Source of the DNA: Marmoricola sp.
Lineage (GTDB): Bacteria > Actinomycetota > Actinomycetes > Propionibacteriales > Nocardioidaceae
Reading direction: 5' to 3'
NCBI GenBank assembly: GCA_030151765.1
Contig: JASLCW010000404.1
Span: 1 to 6,075, forward strand
Length of the DNA: 6,075 bases
The translations under genes were made by a program, and so were the position numbers. Below, in pieces: positions 1-5,507 of the stretch (the first letter of the stretch is position 1; each line of letters starts with the position of its first letter). Below the pieces are notes generated by a model. The model did not search any database, was not told the DNA's origin, and worked only from the letters and a program-made list of their open reading frames with translations.

Positions 1-65
1 TGTTCGAGTGCGAGCGCGGTCGTCGATCCGATGTAGCCGGCGCCGCCGGTGACCAAGATTTTCAT
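1..65 (-). CDS. galE: NAD-dependent nucleotide-sugar epimerase, GalE-like (N-terminus only, runs off left edge)
   Basis: Only the first 21 complete codons are in the window, read leftwards from the ATG at 65-63. They give MKILVTGGAGYIGSTTALAL followed by E. This is the first beta strand and glycine-rich NAD-binding loop (GxxGxxG, TGGAGYIG) of the extended short-chain dehydrogenase family. The GGAGYIGS form is typical of UDP-glucose 4-epimerase (GalE), which interconverts UDP-glucose and UDP-galactose in the cytoplasm. The start is well placed: GGTGATC, matching the 16S rRNA tail, lies two bases before the ATG. It is divergent from the small membrane-protein gene to its right, 64 bases away. 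The location beside dTDP-rhamnose genes suits a nucleotide-sugar supply role. With so little sequence, another epimerase or dehydratase of the same family cannot be excluded. The family is certain, but the exact substrate is inferred. Confidence 0.75.
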   Translation of the reverse strand, partial: MKILVTGGAGYIGSTTALALE

Positions 66-67
66 GA

Positions 68-74
68 GATCACC
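68..74 (-). promoter_or_regulatory. Ribosome binding site of galE-like gene
   Basis: On the minus strand this reads GGTGATC, complementary over all seven bases to the GATCACC stretch near the 3' end of 16S rRNA. It ends two bases before the ATG at 65. Its GG falls seven bases from the start, the usual place for the core of a Shine-Dalgarno site. The same stretch also contains TAGGGT (77-72), a possible -10 element six bases from the ATG, so a leaderless reading competes with this one. Confidence 0.5.
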
Positions 75-117
75 CTAGGAGACGCGAGAAGCGACCACGT
101 CCGCCGTTCACCGCCAC

Positions 118-123
118 TACGGT
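118..123 (+). promoter_or_regulatory. Putative -10 element (TACGGT) for the small membrane-protein gene
   Basis: TACGGT fits the actinobacterial -10 pattern TANNNT. It ends six bases before the GTG at 130, so transcription would begin at or next to the start codon and give a leaderless mRNA. No Shine-Dalgarno sequence precedes the GTG, which agrees with this. No convincing -35 hexamer was seen 16-18 bases upstream, so the promoter is inferred from position and pattern only. Confidence 0.35.
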
Positions 124-129
124 GTCACG

Positions 130-384
130 GTGCTGATCCCGCCGCTCCTCCTGGTCGCGATGGTCATCCTCGCCGGAACCATCCACCTCACCGGCCGGAT
201 CGGCGCCGTCCTGCTCGCCGGCACCGGCGTGTGGTGGCTGCTGGACAACCAGGACTTCGAAGGCAAGATCCTCTGGGTGGTCGCCCCCACGCACGGACTG
301 ACCGCGGGCGACCTGGTCGGACTGGTCGCGATCGTCATCGCCATCTGGCGATTCGTCGAGTTCAGTCTCGCCCGCAGGCGCTAG
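130..384 (+). CDS. Small hydrophobic membrane protein of unknown function
   Basis: This is an 84-residue protein that I do not recognise. Three hydrophobic stretches are visible, at about residues 3-19, 24-39 and 61-77. A polar QDFEGK segment follows the second, and the protein ends in the basic tail ARRR, which should lie in the cytoplasm. No signal-peptidase site, cysteine or enzymatic motif was seen. It is very likely a real gene: codon third positions are almost all G or C, and the frame is open from a TAG at 76-78. GTG at 130 is the only ATG, GTG or TTG start in that stretch that keeps the whole hydrophobic protein. It is divergent from galE and convergent with rmlA, with the two stop codons overlapping in CTAG (381-384). 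Its place inside a sugar-precursor locus suggests a role at the envelope, but nothing in the sequence shows one. Confidence 0.7.
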   Translation: MLIPPLLLVAMVILAGTIHLTGRIGAVLLAGTGVWWLLDNQDFEGKILWVVAPTHGLTAGDLVGLVAIVIAIWRFVEFSLARRR

Positions 385-1241
385 CCGAGCAGGCCGCGCA
401 GATAGGTGCCGTAGCCGCTCTTCTCCATCGCGGCGGCACGAGCCACCAGTTCCTCGTCCGACAACCAGCCGAGCCGCCAGGCGATCTCCTCGGGAGCGCT
501 GATCTTCAGGCCCTGACGGTTCTCGATCGTGCGTACATAGTTGCCGGCGTCGCTGAGCGACTCGAAGGTGCCGGTGTCGAGCCACGCGGTGCCGCGGTCG
601 AGCACCTGCACGTGCAGGCGACCCTGCTCGAGATAGATCCGGTTGAGATCGGTGATCTCCAGTTCGCCACGCGCCGAAGGCTTCAGGTCGCGGGCATGCC
701 CGACGACCGAGTTGTCGTAGAAGTACAGGCCGGGCACGGCGTACGGGCTCTTGGGCTTCTCGGGCTTCTCCTCCAGCGAGATCGCCCGGCCTTCCTCGTC
801 GAATTCGACGACGCCGTACGCGGTCGGGTCCTGGACGCGGTAGCCGAAGACGGCGGCGCCGTCGACATCGCCGAAGCGGCGCAGCTGGGTGCCCAGGCCC
901 GCGCCGTAGAAGATGTTGTCGCCGAGTACCAGCGCGACCCGGTCCTCACCGATGTGGTCGGCGCCGATCACGAAGGCCTGGGCGAGTCCGTCGGGGCTCG
1001 GCTGTACGGCGTACGTCAGCTCGATGCCGAACTGACTGCCGTCACCCAGCAGACGATGGAAGCCGGGTGCCTCGTGCGGGGTGGTGATCACCAGAATCTC
1101 CCGGATGCCGGCGAGCATCAGCGTCGACAGCGGGTAGTAGATCATCGGCTTGTCGTAGATCGGCATCAGCTGCTTGCTGACGCCCAGGGTGATCGGATGC
1201 AGTCGCGTTCCGGTACCTCCGGCAAGGATGATCCCGCGCAT
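381..1241 (-). CDS. rmlA: Glucose-1-phosphate thymidylyltransferase (dTDP-glucose pyrophosphorylase)
   Basis: RmlA joins glucose-1-phosphate and dTTP to give dTDP-glucose and pyrophosphate, the first step to dTDP-L-rhamnose, in the cytoplasm. From the ATG at 1241 it has 286 residues, close to the usual 286-293. The signature LAGGTGTRLHPIT (residues 6-18) forms the nucleotide-binding loop. SKQL (22-25) carries a conserved lysine. The metal-binding aspartates of the family correspond to D108 in LGDNIFYG and D222 in WLDTGT. EEKP lies at 157-160 and the sugar-contacting YGVVEFD at 142-148. The frame also has an ATG at 1247, giving an extra MT. I prefer 1241 because the protein then begins MRGIILAGG, like the mycobacterial enzyme, and because a TACGAT -10 ends only two bases before 1247 but eight bases before 1241. 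No Shine-Dalgarno site precedes either. The gene is divergent from rmlB. Function is near certain and only the start is open. Confidence 0.97.
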   Translation of the reverse strand: MRGIILAGGTGTRLHPITLGVSKQLMPIYDKPMIYYPLSTLMLAGIREILVITTPHEAPGFHRLLGDGSQFGIELTYAVQPSPDGLAQAFVIGADHIGEDRVALVLGDNIFYGAGLGTQLRRFGDVDGAAVFGYRVQDPTAYGVVEFDEEGRAISLEEKPEKPKSPYAVPGLYFYDNSVVGHARDLKPSARGELEITDLNRIYLEQGRLHVQVLDRGTAWLDTGTFESLSDAGNYVRTIENRQGLKISAPEEIAWRLGWLSDEELVARAAAMEKSGYGTYLRGLLG

Positions 1242-1249
1242 GGTCATTC

Positions 1250-1255
1250 ATCGTA
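1250..1255 (-). promoter_or_regulatory. Putative -10 element (TACGAT) of rmlA
   Basis: On the minus strand TACGAT fits TANNNT and ends eight bases before the ATG at 1241. Transcription would start within about two bases of that ATG, giving a leaderless or nearly leaderless mRNA. No ribosome binding site is present to argue otherwise. No clear TTGACA-like -35 was found, so the call depends on position and on the mirrored arrangement at rmlB. Confidence 0.4.
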
Positions 1256-1290
1256 GAGGCCGTGCCGGCCGAGCCGTCTCTCTCGTTCCC

Positions 1291-1296
1291 TAAGAT
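1291..1296 (+). promoter_or_regulatory. Putative -10 element (TAAGAT) of the rmlB-rmlCD operon
   Basis: TAAGAT is a good match to the TANNNT -10 consensus. It ends eight bases before the rmlB ATG at 1305, exactly the spacing seen at rmlA on the other strand. The eight bases between (CAACGGTC) hold no Shine-Dalgarno site, so the transcript is probably leaderless or nearly so. The region upstream towards rmlA has no obvious -35 hexamer. Confidence 0.45.
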
Positions 1297-1304
1297 CAAC
1301 GGTC

Positions 1305-2303
1305 ATGTCGTCCATGCTCGTCACAGGCGGTGCCGGCTTCATCGGCGCCAACTTCGTCCGCCACCTGATCGAGCACACCGATGCGCAGGTGACGGTGCTG
1401 GACAAGCTGACGTATGCGGCGTCTCGTGAGGCCCTGGAGGGCCTGCCGGCGGAGCGATGCTCACTAGTGGTGGGCGACATCACCGATGCCGCGATCGTCG
1501 ACGAGCTGGTCGGCCGCCACGACAGCGTCGTGCACTTCGCGGCGGAGTCCCACAACGACAACTCCCTGTCCGACCCGAGCCCCTTCGTGCTCACCAACAT
1601 CGTCGGCACCTACACGCTGCTCGAGGCAGTACGCCGGTACGACGTCCGCTTCCACCATGTCTCCACGGACGAGGTGTACGGCGACCTCGAACTCGACGAT
1701 CCGAAGAAATTCACCGAGGACACGCCCTACAACCCGAGCAGCCCGTACTCCGCCTCGAAGGCCGGATCGGACCATCTCGTGCGGGCATGGGTGCGGAGCT
1801 TCGGCGTACGCGCCACGATCAGCAACTGCTCGAACAACTACGGACCCTGGCAGCACGTCGAGAAGTTCATCCCCCGGCAGGTCACCAACGTGATCGACGG
1901 TGGCCGGCCGAAGCTGTACGGCGACGGGCTCAACGTCCGCGACTGGATCCACACCGAGGACCACTCCTCCGCCGTGCTCACGATCCTCGAGAGGGGTCGC
2001 ATCGGCGACACCTACCTGATCGGCGCCGACGGCGAGCGCAGCAACCTCGACGTCGTACGCGCGATCCTGCGGCACTTCGGGCGCGCCGAGGACGAGATCG
2101 ACTTCGTCACCGACCGGGCCGGGCACGACCGCCGCTACGCGATCGAGTCGGGCAAGCTCCGCACCGAGCTCGGCTGGCGTCCCCGGTACGAGGACTTCGA
2201 CGCCGGCCTGGCCGCGACCATCGAGTGGTACGTCGCCAACGAGGCGGTATGGCGGCCGGCCAAGGCGGCGACCGAGGCGAGCTACGCGGCGAAGGGTCAG
2301 TGA
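1305..2303 (+). CDS. rmlB: dTDP-glucose 4,6-dehydratase
   Basis: RmlB converts dTDP-glucose to dTDP-4-keto-6-deoxyglucose, the second step to dTDP-L-rhamnose, using tightly bound NAD. At 332 residues it has the normal length. The NAD loop TGGAGFIG is at residues 7-14 (G8, G11, G14). STDEVYGD (120-127) supplies the catalytic T121, D122 and E123. The YxxxK pair is Y148 and K152 in PYSASK. NCSNNYGP (174-181), EKFIPRQ (186-192) and GHDRRYAI (273-280) are further family signatures. The start at 1305 gives MSSMLVTGG; an ATG three codons later would also give a normal N-terminus, but the upstream TAAGAT element favours 1305. A small oddity is HNDNS at 83-87, where many homologues have HVDRS. It is the first gene of an operon with the RmlC-RmlD fusion, one base downstream. 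Confidence 0.97.
   Translation: MSSMLVTGGAGFIGANFVRHLIEHTDAQVTVLDKLTYAASREALEGLPAERCSLVVGDITDAAIVDELVGRHDSVVHFAAESHNDNSLSDPSPFVLTNIVGTYTLLEAVRRYDVRFHHVSTDEVYGDLELDDPKKFTEDTPYNPSSPYSASKAGSDHLVRAWVRSFGVRATISNCSNNYGPWQHVEKFIPRQVTNVIDGGRPKLYGDGLNVRDWIHTEDHSSAVLTILERGRIGDTYLIGADGERSNLDVVRAILRHFGRAEDEIDFVTDRAGHDRRYAIESGKLRTELGWRPRYEDFDAGLAATIEWYVANEAVWRPAKAATEASYAAKGQ
2291..2296 (+). promoter_or_regulatory. Ribosome binding site for the RmlC-RmlD fusion gene
   Basis: GAAGGG lies inside the last codons of rmlB, eight bases before the GTG at 2305. It supports that GTG as the start and points to coupled translation, since the rmlB stop (TGA at 2301-2303) is only one base from the next start. Confidence 0.5.
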
Positions 2304-2304
2304 G

Positions 2305-3690
2305 GTGAACGAGCTCGTCGTCGAGGAGTCGCCCGTCCCCGGTCTGCTGGTCGTCCGGCTGCCGGTGCACGAGGACGCACGCGGTTGGTTCAAGGAGAAC
2401 TGGCAGCGCGCCAAGATGGTGGCGCTCGGACTGCCGGACTTCCAGCCGGTCCAGAACAATGTCTCCTTCAACACCGCCCGCGGCGCGACTCGCGGCATCC
2501 ACGCCGAGCCCTGGGACAAGCTCGTCTCGGTCACCACGGGACGCGTCTTCGGCGCCTGGGTCGACCTGCGCGAGGGCCCGAGCTTCGGCCGGACCTTCCA
2601 CCTCGAACTCGACCCGGGCACCTCGGTGTTCGTGCCCAGGGGCGTCGGCAACTCCTACCAGACGCTCACCGACGACACGTCGTACAGCTATCTGGTCAAC
2701 GCCCACTGGAAGCCCGGCCAGGTCTACCCCGCGCTGGACCTCGCGGATCCGACCGCGGCTATTCCGTGGCCGATCCCGCTGGCGGAGGCGGAGATCTCGG
2801 ACAAGGACCGGGCCAATCCGTCGCTCGCCGAGGTGACCCCCTTCCCGCCCCTGCGCACCTTGGTGATCGGTGCCCGCGGACAGCTCGGACACGCCCTCCT
2901 CGACGTATTCCCGGGCGCCGACGCGGTCGACCTCGCCGAACTGGACGTGAGCGATGCCACGCAGGTCGAGGCCTGGAACTGGGGCGACTACGACGTCGTC
3001 CTCAATGCCGCCGCCTTCACCGCCGTGGACGTCGCGGAGACCTCCGAGGGCCGGGCACAGGCATGGGCGGCCAATGCCCTGGCGCCGGCCCACCTCGCCA
3101 GGGTCGCGGCCGAGCACCGGATCACGCTGGTGCACTACTCGACCGACTATGTCTTCGACGGGAGCGTCGAGCAGCACACCGAGGACGAGCCCTTCACGCC
3201 CCTAGGGGTCTACGGCCAGTCGAAGGCCGCCGGTGACCTGGCCGTCTCTGGCGCGCCCCGGCACTACGTCCTCCGCACGAGCTGGGTGGTCGGCGAGGGC
3301 CGGAACTTCGTCCGCACCATGCGTCAGCTGGCTCATGACGGGGTGTCGCCGGCCGTGGTGAACGACCAGTTCGGCCGGCTCAGCTTCACCACCGAGCTGG
3401 CCCGGGCGACCCGGCACCTGCTCACCACGCGAGCGGCGTACGGCACCTACAACGTGACGAATGCCGGCGAGACGCTCAGCTGGGCCGCGATCGCCCGGGC
3501 GGTCTTCGAGCTCAGCGGGCGCTCCGGCGAGGACGTCACCGACACCACCACCCACGCCTGGGCCGAGGGCAGGTCCGTCGCCCCGCGGCCGTCGTACAGC
3601 ACGCTCGACCTGAGCAAGCTGCGCGCGACCGGATTCGAGCCCGCCGATCAGCTCGAGGCGCTCACGTCGTACGTCGCCGGCCTCGCCTGA
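2305..3690 (+). CDS. rmlCD: Bifunctional dTDP-4-dehydrorhamnose 3,5-epimerase / dTDP-4-dehydrorhamnose reductase (RmlC-RmlD fusion)
   Basis: One 461-residue protein carries the last two steps to dTDP-L-rhamnose. Residues 1 to about 178 are an RmlC-type cupin epimerase: RGWFKENW (26-33), RGIHAEPW (63-70) with the expected catalytic H66, tyrosines in TSYSYLV (125-131), and SDKDRANPSL (165-174) covering the region of the catalytic aspartate. Residues from about 183 are an RmlD-type NAD(P)H reductase: GARGQLG (189-195), LNAAAFTAVD (233-242), STDYVFDG (279-286), YGQSK (303-307, YxxxK), RTSWVVGEGRNFV (323-335) and APRPSYSTLD (426-435). The linker between them is only a few residues. In the epimerase half, GVGNSYQ (113-119) stands where classic RmlC has an AHGF-like motif. 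GTG at 2305 follows the rmlB stop by one base with a GAAGGG site. Fusions of this kind are known in Actinobacteria; both activities are inferred from motifs. Confidence 0.93.
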   Translation: MNELVVEESPVPGLLVVRLPVHEDARGWFKENWQRAKMVALGLPDFQPVQNNVSFNTARGATRGIHAEPWDKLVSVTTGRVFGAWVDLREGPSFGRTFHLELDPGTSVFVPRGVGNSYQTLTDDTSYSYLVNAHWKPGQVYPALDLADPTAAIPWPIPLAEAEISDKDRANPSLAEVTPFPPLRTLVIGARGQLGHALLDVFPGADAVDLAELDVSDATQVEAWNWGDYDVVLNAAAFTAVDVAETSEGRAQAWAANALAPAHLARVAAEHRITLVHYSTDYVFDGSVEQHTEDEPFTPLGVYGQSKAAGDLAVSGAPRHYVLRTSWVVGEGRNFVRTMRQLAHDGVSPAVVNDQFGRLSFTTELARATRHLLTTRAAYGTYNVTNAGETLSWAAIARAVFELSGRSGEDVTDTTTHAWAEGRSVAPRPSYSTLDLSKLRATGFEPADQLEALTSYVAGLA

Positions 3691-3796
3691 GGATCGCGAT
3701 ATCGGGCCTCCGGTGCGGTGAGGGCACCGGACGGCCGTCGGCGACCTCCCCGTGCTGCCGACCCGCGAGACTCCCTAGAGAGGTCGTCGATCCTCA
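3688..3796. repeat. 9-bp inverted repeat placed on both convergent stop codons
   Basis: TGAGGATCG at 3688-3696 is the exact reverse complement of CGATCCTCA at 3788-3796. The first copy begins with the TGA stop of rmlCD. The second, read on the minus strand, begins with the TGA stop of the sugar transferase gene. The two arms enclose the hairpin at 3705-3736. It may be chance or a longer-range stem. Confidence 0.45.
3705..3736. terminator. Terminator-like hairpin between convergent genes
   Basis: CCGGTGC (3710-3716) and GCACCGG (3724-3730) form a perfect 7-bp stem with a 7-base loop. GGCC at 3705-3708 and 3733-3736 can extend it past a small internal bulge. It starts 15 bases after the rmlCD stop. 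No run of T follows in either direction, as is common for actinobacterial hairpins. It could serve both rmlCD and the converging sugar transferase gene. The rest of the 103-base gap (3691-3793) holds a weaker GTCGGC/GCCGAC pair (3737-3742, 3757-3762) and no gene. Confidence 0.5.
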
Positions 3797-5362
3797 GTAG
3801 GCGCCCTGGGGCCGGACGACCGCGCCCGCCGTCTTCGCGAGGATGACCATGTCGGTCATCATCGACCAGTTGTCGACGTAGTACAGGTCGAGCCGGGTGG
3901 CTTCCTCCCACGAGAGGTCGGAGCGGCCGGAGACCTGCCACAGGCCGGTCAGGCCGGGCTGCACCAGCAGGCGACGACGCATGTCGGGCTCGTAGCCGGC
4001 GACCTCTTCGGGGAGGGCGGGCCGCGGGCCGACGAGGCTCATCTCGCCACGCACCACGTTGAAGAGCTGCGGCAGCTCGTCCAGCGAGTGCTTGCGGAGG
4101 AAGCGCCCGATCGGGGTGATCCGGGGGTCCTCCTTCATCTTGAAGAGAACGCCGTCGACCTCGTTGTGCTCGTCGAGCTCGGCGCGCACCTGGTCGGCGT
4201 CCGGAACCATCGACCGGAACTTGACCATCGAGAAGTGCCGGCCGAGCACGCCCACGCGGGTCTGCCGGTAGAAGACCGGTCCGCCGTCGTGGAGCTTGAT
4301 GGCCAGCGCCAGCACCAGCAGGACCGGCGACAGGGCCACGATCAGCGCGATGCCGAAGACGGTGTCGAAGACCCGCTTGAGCGGGCCGCGCGCCTTGGAG
4401 ACCGGCGGCTCGGCGACGTGGACCAGGGGCAGGCCGGCCACGTGCCGCATCCGCACCCGCGGTCCGGCGACGTCGGTGAGCGTGGGCGCCACGAGGAGAT
4501 CCACGTCCTGGCCCTCGAGCTCCCAGCTGACCCGGCGCAGGTCCGCGGCGGAGTGGTAGCTGCCGCCGACCACGACGACCGTGTCGGCGTTCTCACGGCG
4601 GACGACGTCGGCGAGATCGCCGATCACGCCCAGCACCGGTACGTCGTGGCTCCAGGAGTCACGGAAGTCCTCGGGGACGCAGACACCGACGATGCCGTAT
4701 CCGGTCCACGCCTCGCGGCGCAGGGTCCGCAGCAGGTCGGAGACACCGGCCGCCGGACCGACCACGACGGCACGGTGGCACAGGCGCCCACGCTCGCGGA
4801 GCCGGCCGACCGTACGCCGTACGCAGAAGCGTTCGAAGAGCAGCATCGGGATGCCGACGACCAGCGCCAGCACCAGGTAGCCGCGGGACAGCTCGGTCGA
4901 CTTCGTGACGAAACCGGCAAACCCGACACAGGCCACCGCCACCATCGAGCAGCGCACGATGAGCGAGTACTCGCCGTACCCGACGCCGACGCTGGCCACG
5001 TCCAGGGAGTAAGCCCGGCGGACGGCCAGGACACCCAGCCACGCGGGGACCAGGAAGGCGATGTTCTTGGGGAAGAGCTCCGAGCTGAAGGCGTCGGTGA
5101 AGTAGCCGCCGAAGGTCCAGCGCAGCTCCCAGGCGATGCAGGCCGCCGCGGTGATCGTCAGCAGGTCCAGCAGGGCGGTGATCGCGACGAGCCGCTGCAG
5201 GCTGGCGCGGAAGCCGCGCCGCTCGGCCGACCGGGCCGGGAGCATGCCGACGTGCGCGGCCTCGCCGAGGCTCATCGTCGCCTCGCCTCCGGCCAGGGCA
5301 AGGGCGCGCATGTCCGGCTGCTCGGGCAGCAGCACAGCGGCGGTGGCGTCACCGGGAATCAC
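3794..5362 (-). CDS. Polyprenyl-phosphate sugar-1-phosphate transferase (exopolysaccharide-initiating, WbaP/WcaJ-type)
   Basis: This family moves a sugar-1-phosphate from a UDP-sugar to undecaprenyl phosphate at the inner face of the membrane, the first step in building a surface glycan. The 522 residues have the full layout: a short cytoplasmic N-terminus; hydrophobic helices at about 57-79, 100-116, 135-153 and 161-177; a nucleotide-binding-like CoA_binding_3 region at about 195-295; and a C-terminal sugar transferase domain from about 327. The last begins with KRVFD and a hydrophobic segment (335-355). It contains KFRSM (381-385), the Asp-Glu pair D428-E429 in HSLDELPQ, LVGPRPALP (443-451), and QPGLTGLWQVSGR (468-480). 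The start is uncertain. GTG at 5362 gives good codon usage and a weak GGTGAG site, but ATG at 5275 (residue 30) has a better GAGG site five bases upstream and would leave 493 residues. It converges with rmlCD. The sugar, probably glucose or galactose, cannot be read from sequence. Confidence 0.93.
   Translation of the reverse strand: MIPGDATAAVLLPEQPDMRALALAGGEATMSLGEAAHVGMLPARSAERRGFRASLQRLVAITALLDLLTITAAACIAWELRWTFGGYFTDAFSSELFPKNIAFLVPAWLGVLAVRRAYSLDVASVGVGYGEYSLIVRCSMVAVACVGFAGFVTKSTELSRGYLVLALVVGIPMLLFERFCVRRTVGRLRERGRLCHRAVVVGPAAGVSDLLRTLRREAWTGYGIVGVCVPEDFRDSWSHDVPVLGVIGDLADVVRRENADTVVVVGGSYHSAADLRRVSWELEGQDVDLLVAPTLTDVAGPRVRMRHVAGLPLVHVAEPPVSKARGPLKRVFDTVFGIALIVALSPVLLVLALAIKLHDGGPVFYRQTRVGVLGRHFSMVKFRSMVPDADQVRAELDEHNEVDGVLFKMKEDPRITPIGRFLRKHSLDELPQLFNVVRGEMSLVGPRPALPEEVAGYEPDMRRRLLVQPGLTGLWQVSGRSDLSWEEATRLDLYYVDNWSMMTDMVILAKTAGAVVRPQGAY
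5281..5290 (-). promoter_or_regulatory. Candidate internal ribosome binding site for a shorter sugar transferase
   Basis: On the minus strand this reads GGAGGCGAGG, and its last GAGG is five bases before the ATG at 5275 (residue 30 of the long form). It is a stronger site than the one before the GTG at 5362. If it is the real start, the protein loses only a cytoplasmic stretch ahead of the first membrane helix, so function would not change. The clean codon usage between 5275 and 5362 argues for the longer form. Confidence 0.35.
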
Positions 5363-5469
5363 CGGGAACTCACCGCCCGGGCACCGCGAAATCTCGCGAT
5401 GCGGACGGACGAGAACGTGTTCACGGGAGCCATAACGAACGTGACGCCAGAAAGAAACTCCCTCACCGA

Positions 5470-5475
5470 TAACAT
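5470..5475 (+). promoter_or_regulatory. Possible -10 element (TAACAT) of cysD
   Basis: TAACAT fits TANNNT in the most AT-rich part of the gap. It would place the transcript start near 5482, leaving a leader of about 25 bases that includes the GGAAAGG ribosome binding site. No convincing -35 lies 16-18 bases upstream, so confidence is low. Confidence 0.3.
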
Positions 5476-5493
5476 GTCGGTTGCTGTCCCCCC

Positions 5494-5500
5494 GGAAAGG
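5494..5500 (+). promoter_or_regulatory. Ribosome binding site of cysD
   Basis: GGAAAGG lies seven bases before the GTG at 5508 and decides that start. An ATG at 5474 is in another frame. Confidence 0.6.
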
Positions 5501-5507
5501 CCCATTC

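Larger units (their letters stand above)
5363..5507. promoter_or_regulatory. Divergent promoter region between sugar transferase gene and cysD
   Basis: These 145 bases hold no gene and are richer in A and T than the flanks, especially 5430-5480. Visible elements are a direct repeat GAACGTG (5413-5419 and 5437-5443, 24 bases apart), the first copy lying in the imperfect dyad GAACGTGTTC and overlapping CGTGTTCACG (5416-5425), plus a dyad CGCGA-AATC-TCGCG (5385-5398) in the leader of the sugar transferase gene. These could be operators; I cannot name a regulator. No clear promoter for the minus strand was found. Confidence 0.45.

Noticed and set aside
70..585. Long minus-strand open frame of 171 codons across the small membrane protein and the end of rmlA
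   Set aside because: It encodes a low-complexity Arg/Gly/Asp-rich protein with no family feature. It is the mirror of two better-supported genes in GC-rich DNA.
231..1256. 341-codon plus-strand open frame opposite rmlA
   Set aside because: It lies antisense to a clear rmlA with all catalytic motifs, and its product has no recognisable domain. It is a codon-bias shadow.
1464..3177. Long minus-strand open frames (395 and 356 codons) opposite rmlB and rmlCD
   Set aside because: Both run antisense to genes with full signature motifs and are rich in Arg, Val, Gly and Asp, as expected for reverse frames of high-GC genes.
3199..3208. Perfect palindrome CCCCTAGGGG inside rmlCD
   Set aside because: It falls on codons P-L-G in the reductase domain, has no partner element, and is too short to form a meaningful stem; chance is the simplest reading.
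3693..3704. Overlapping palindromes ATCGCGAT and CGATATCG just after rmlCD
   Set aside because: They are short, have no loop, and do not combine with the nearby hairpin. They may be an operator but nothing supports that.
5434..5461. Possible ECF-sigma promoter on the minus strand, GGAGTT followed by CGTT
   Set aside because: The -35 is GGAGTT rather than GGAAC, the spacing to the two CGTT copies is 14 or 18 bases, and such short motifs are frequent by chance.
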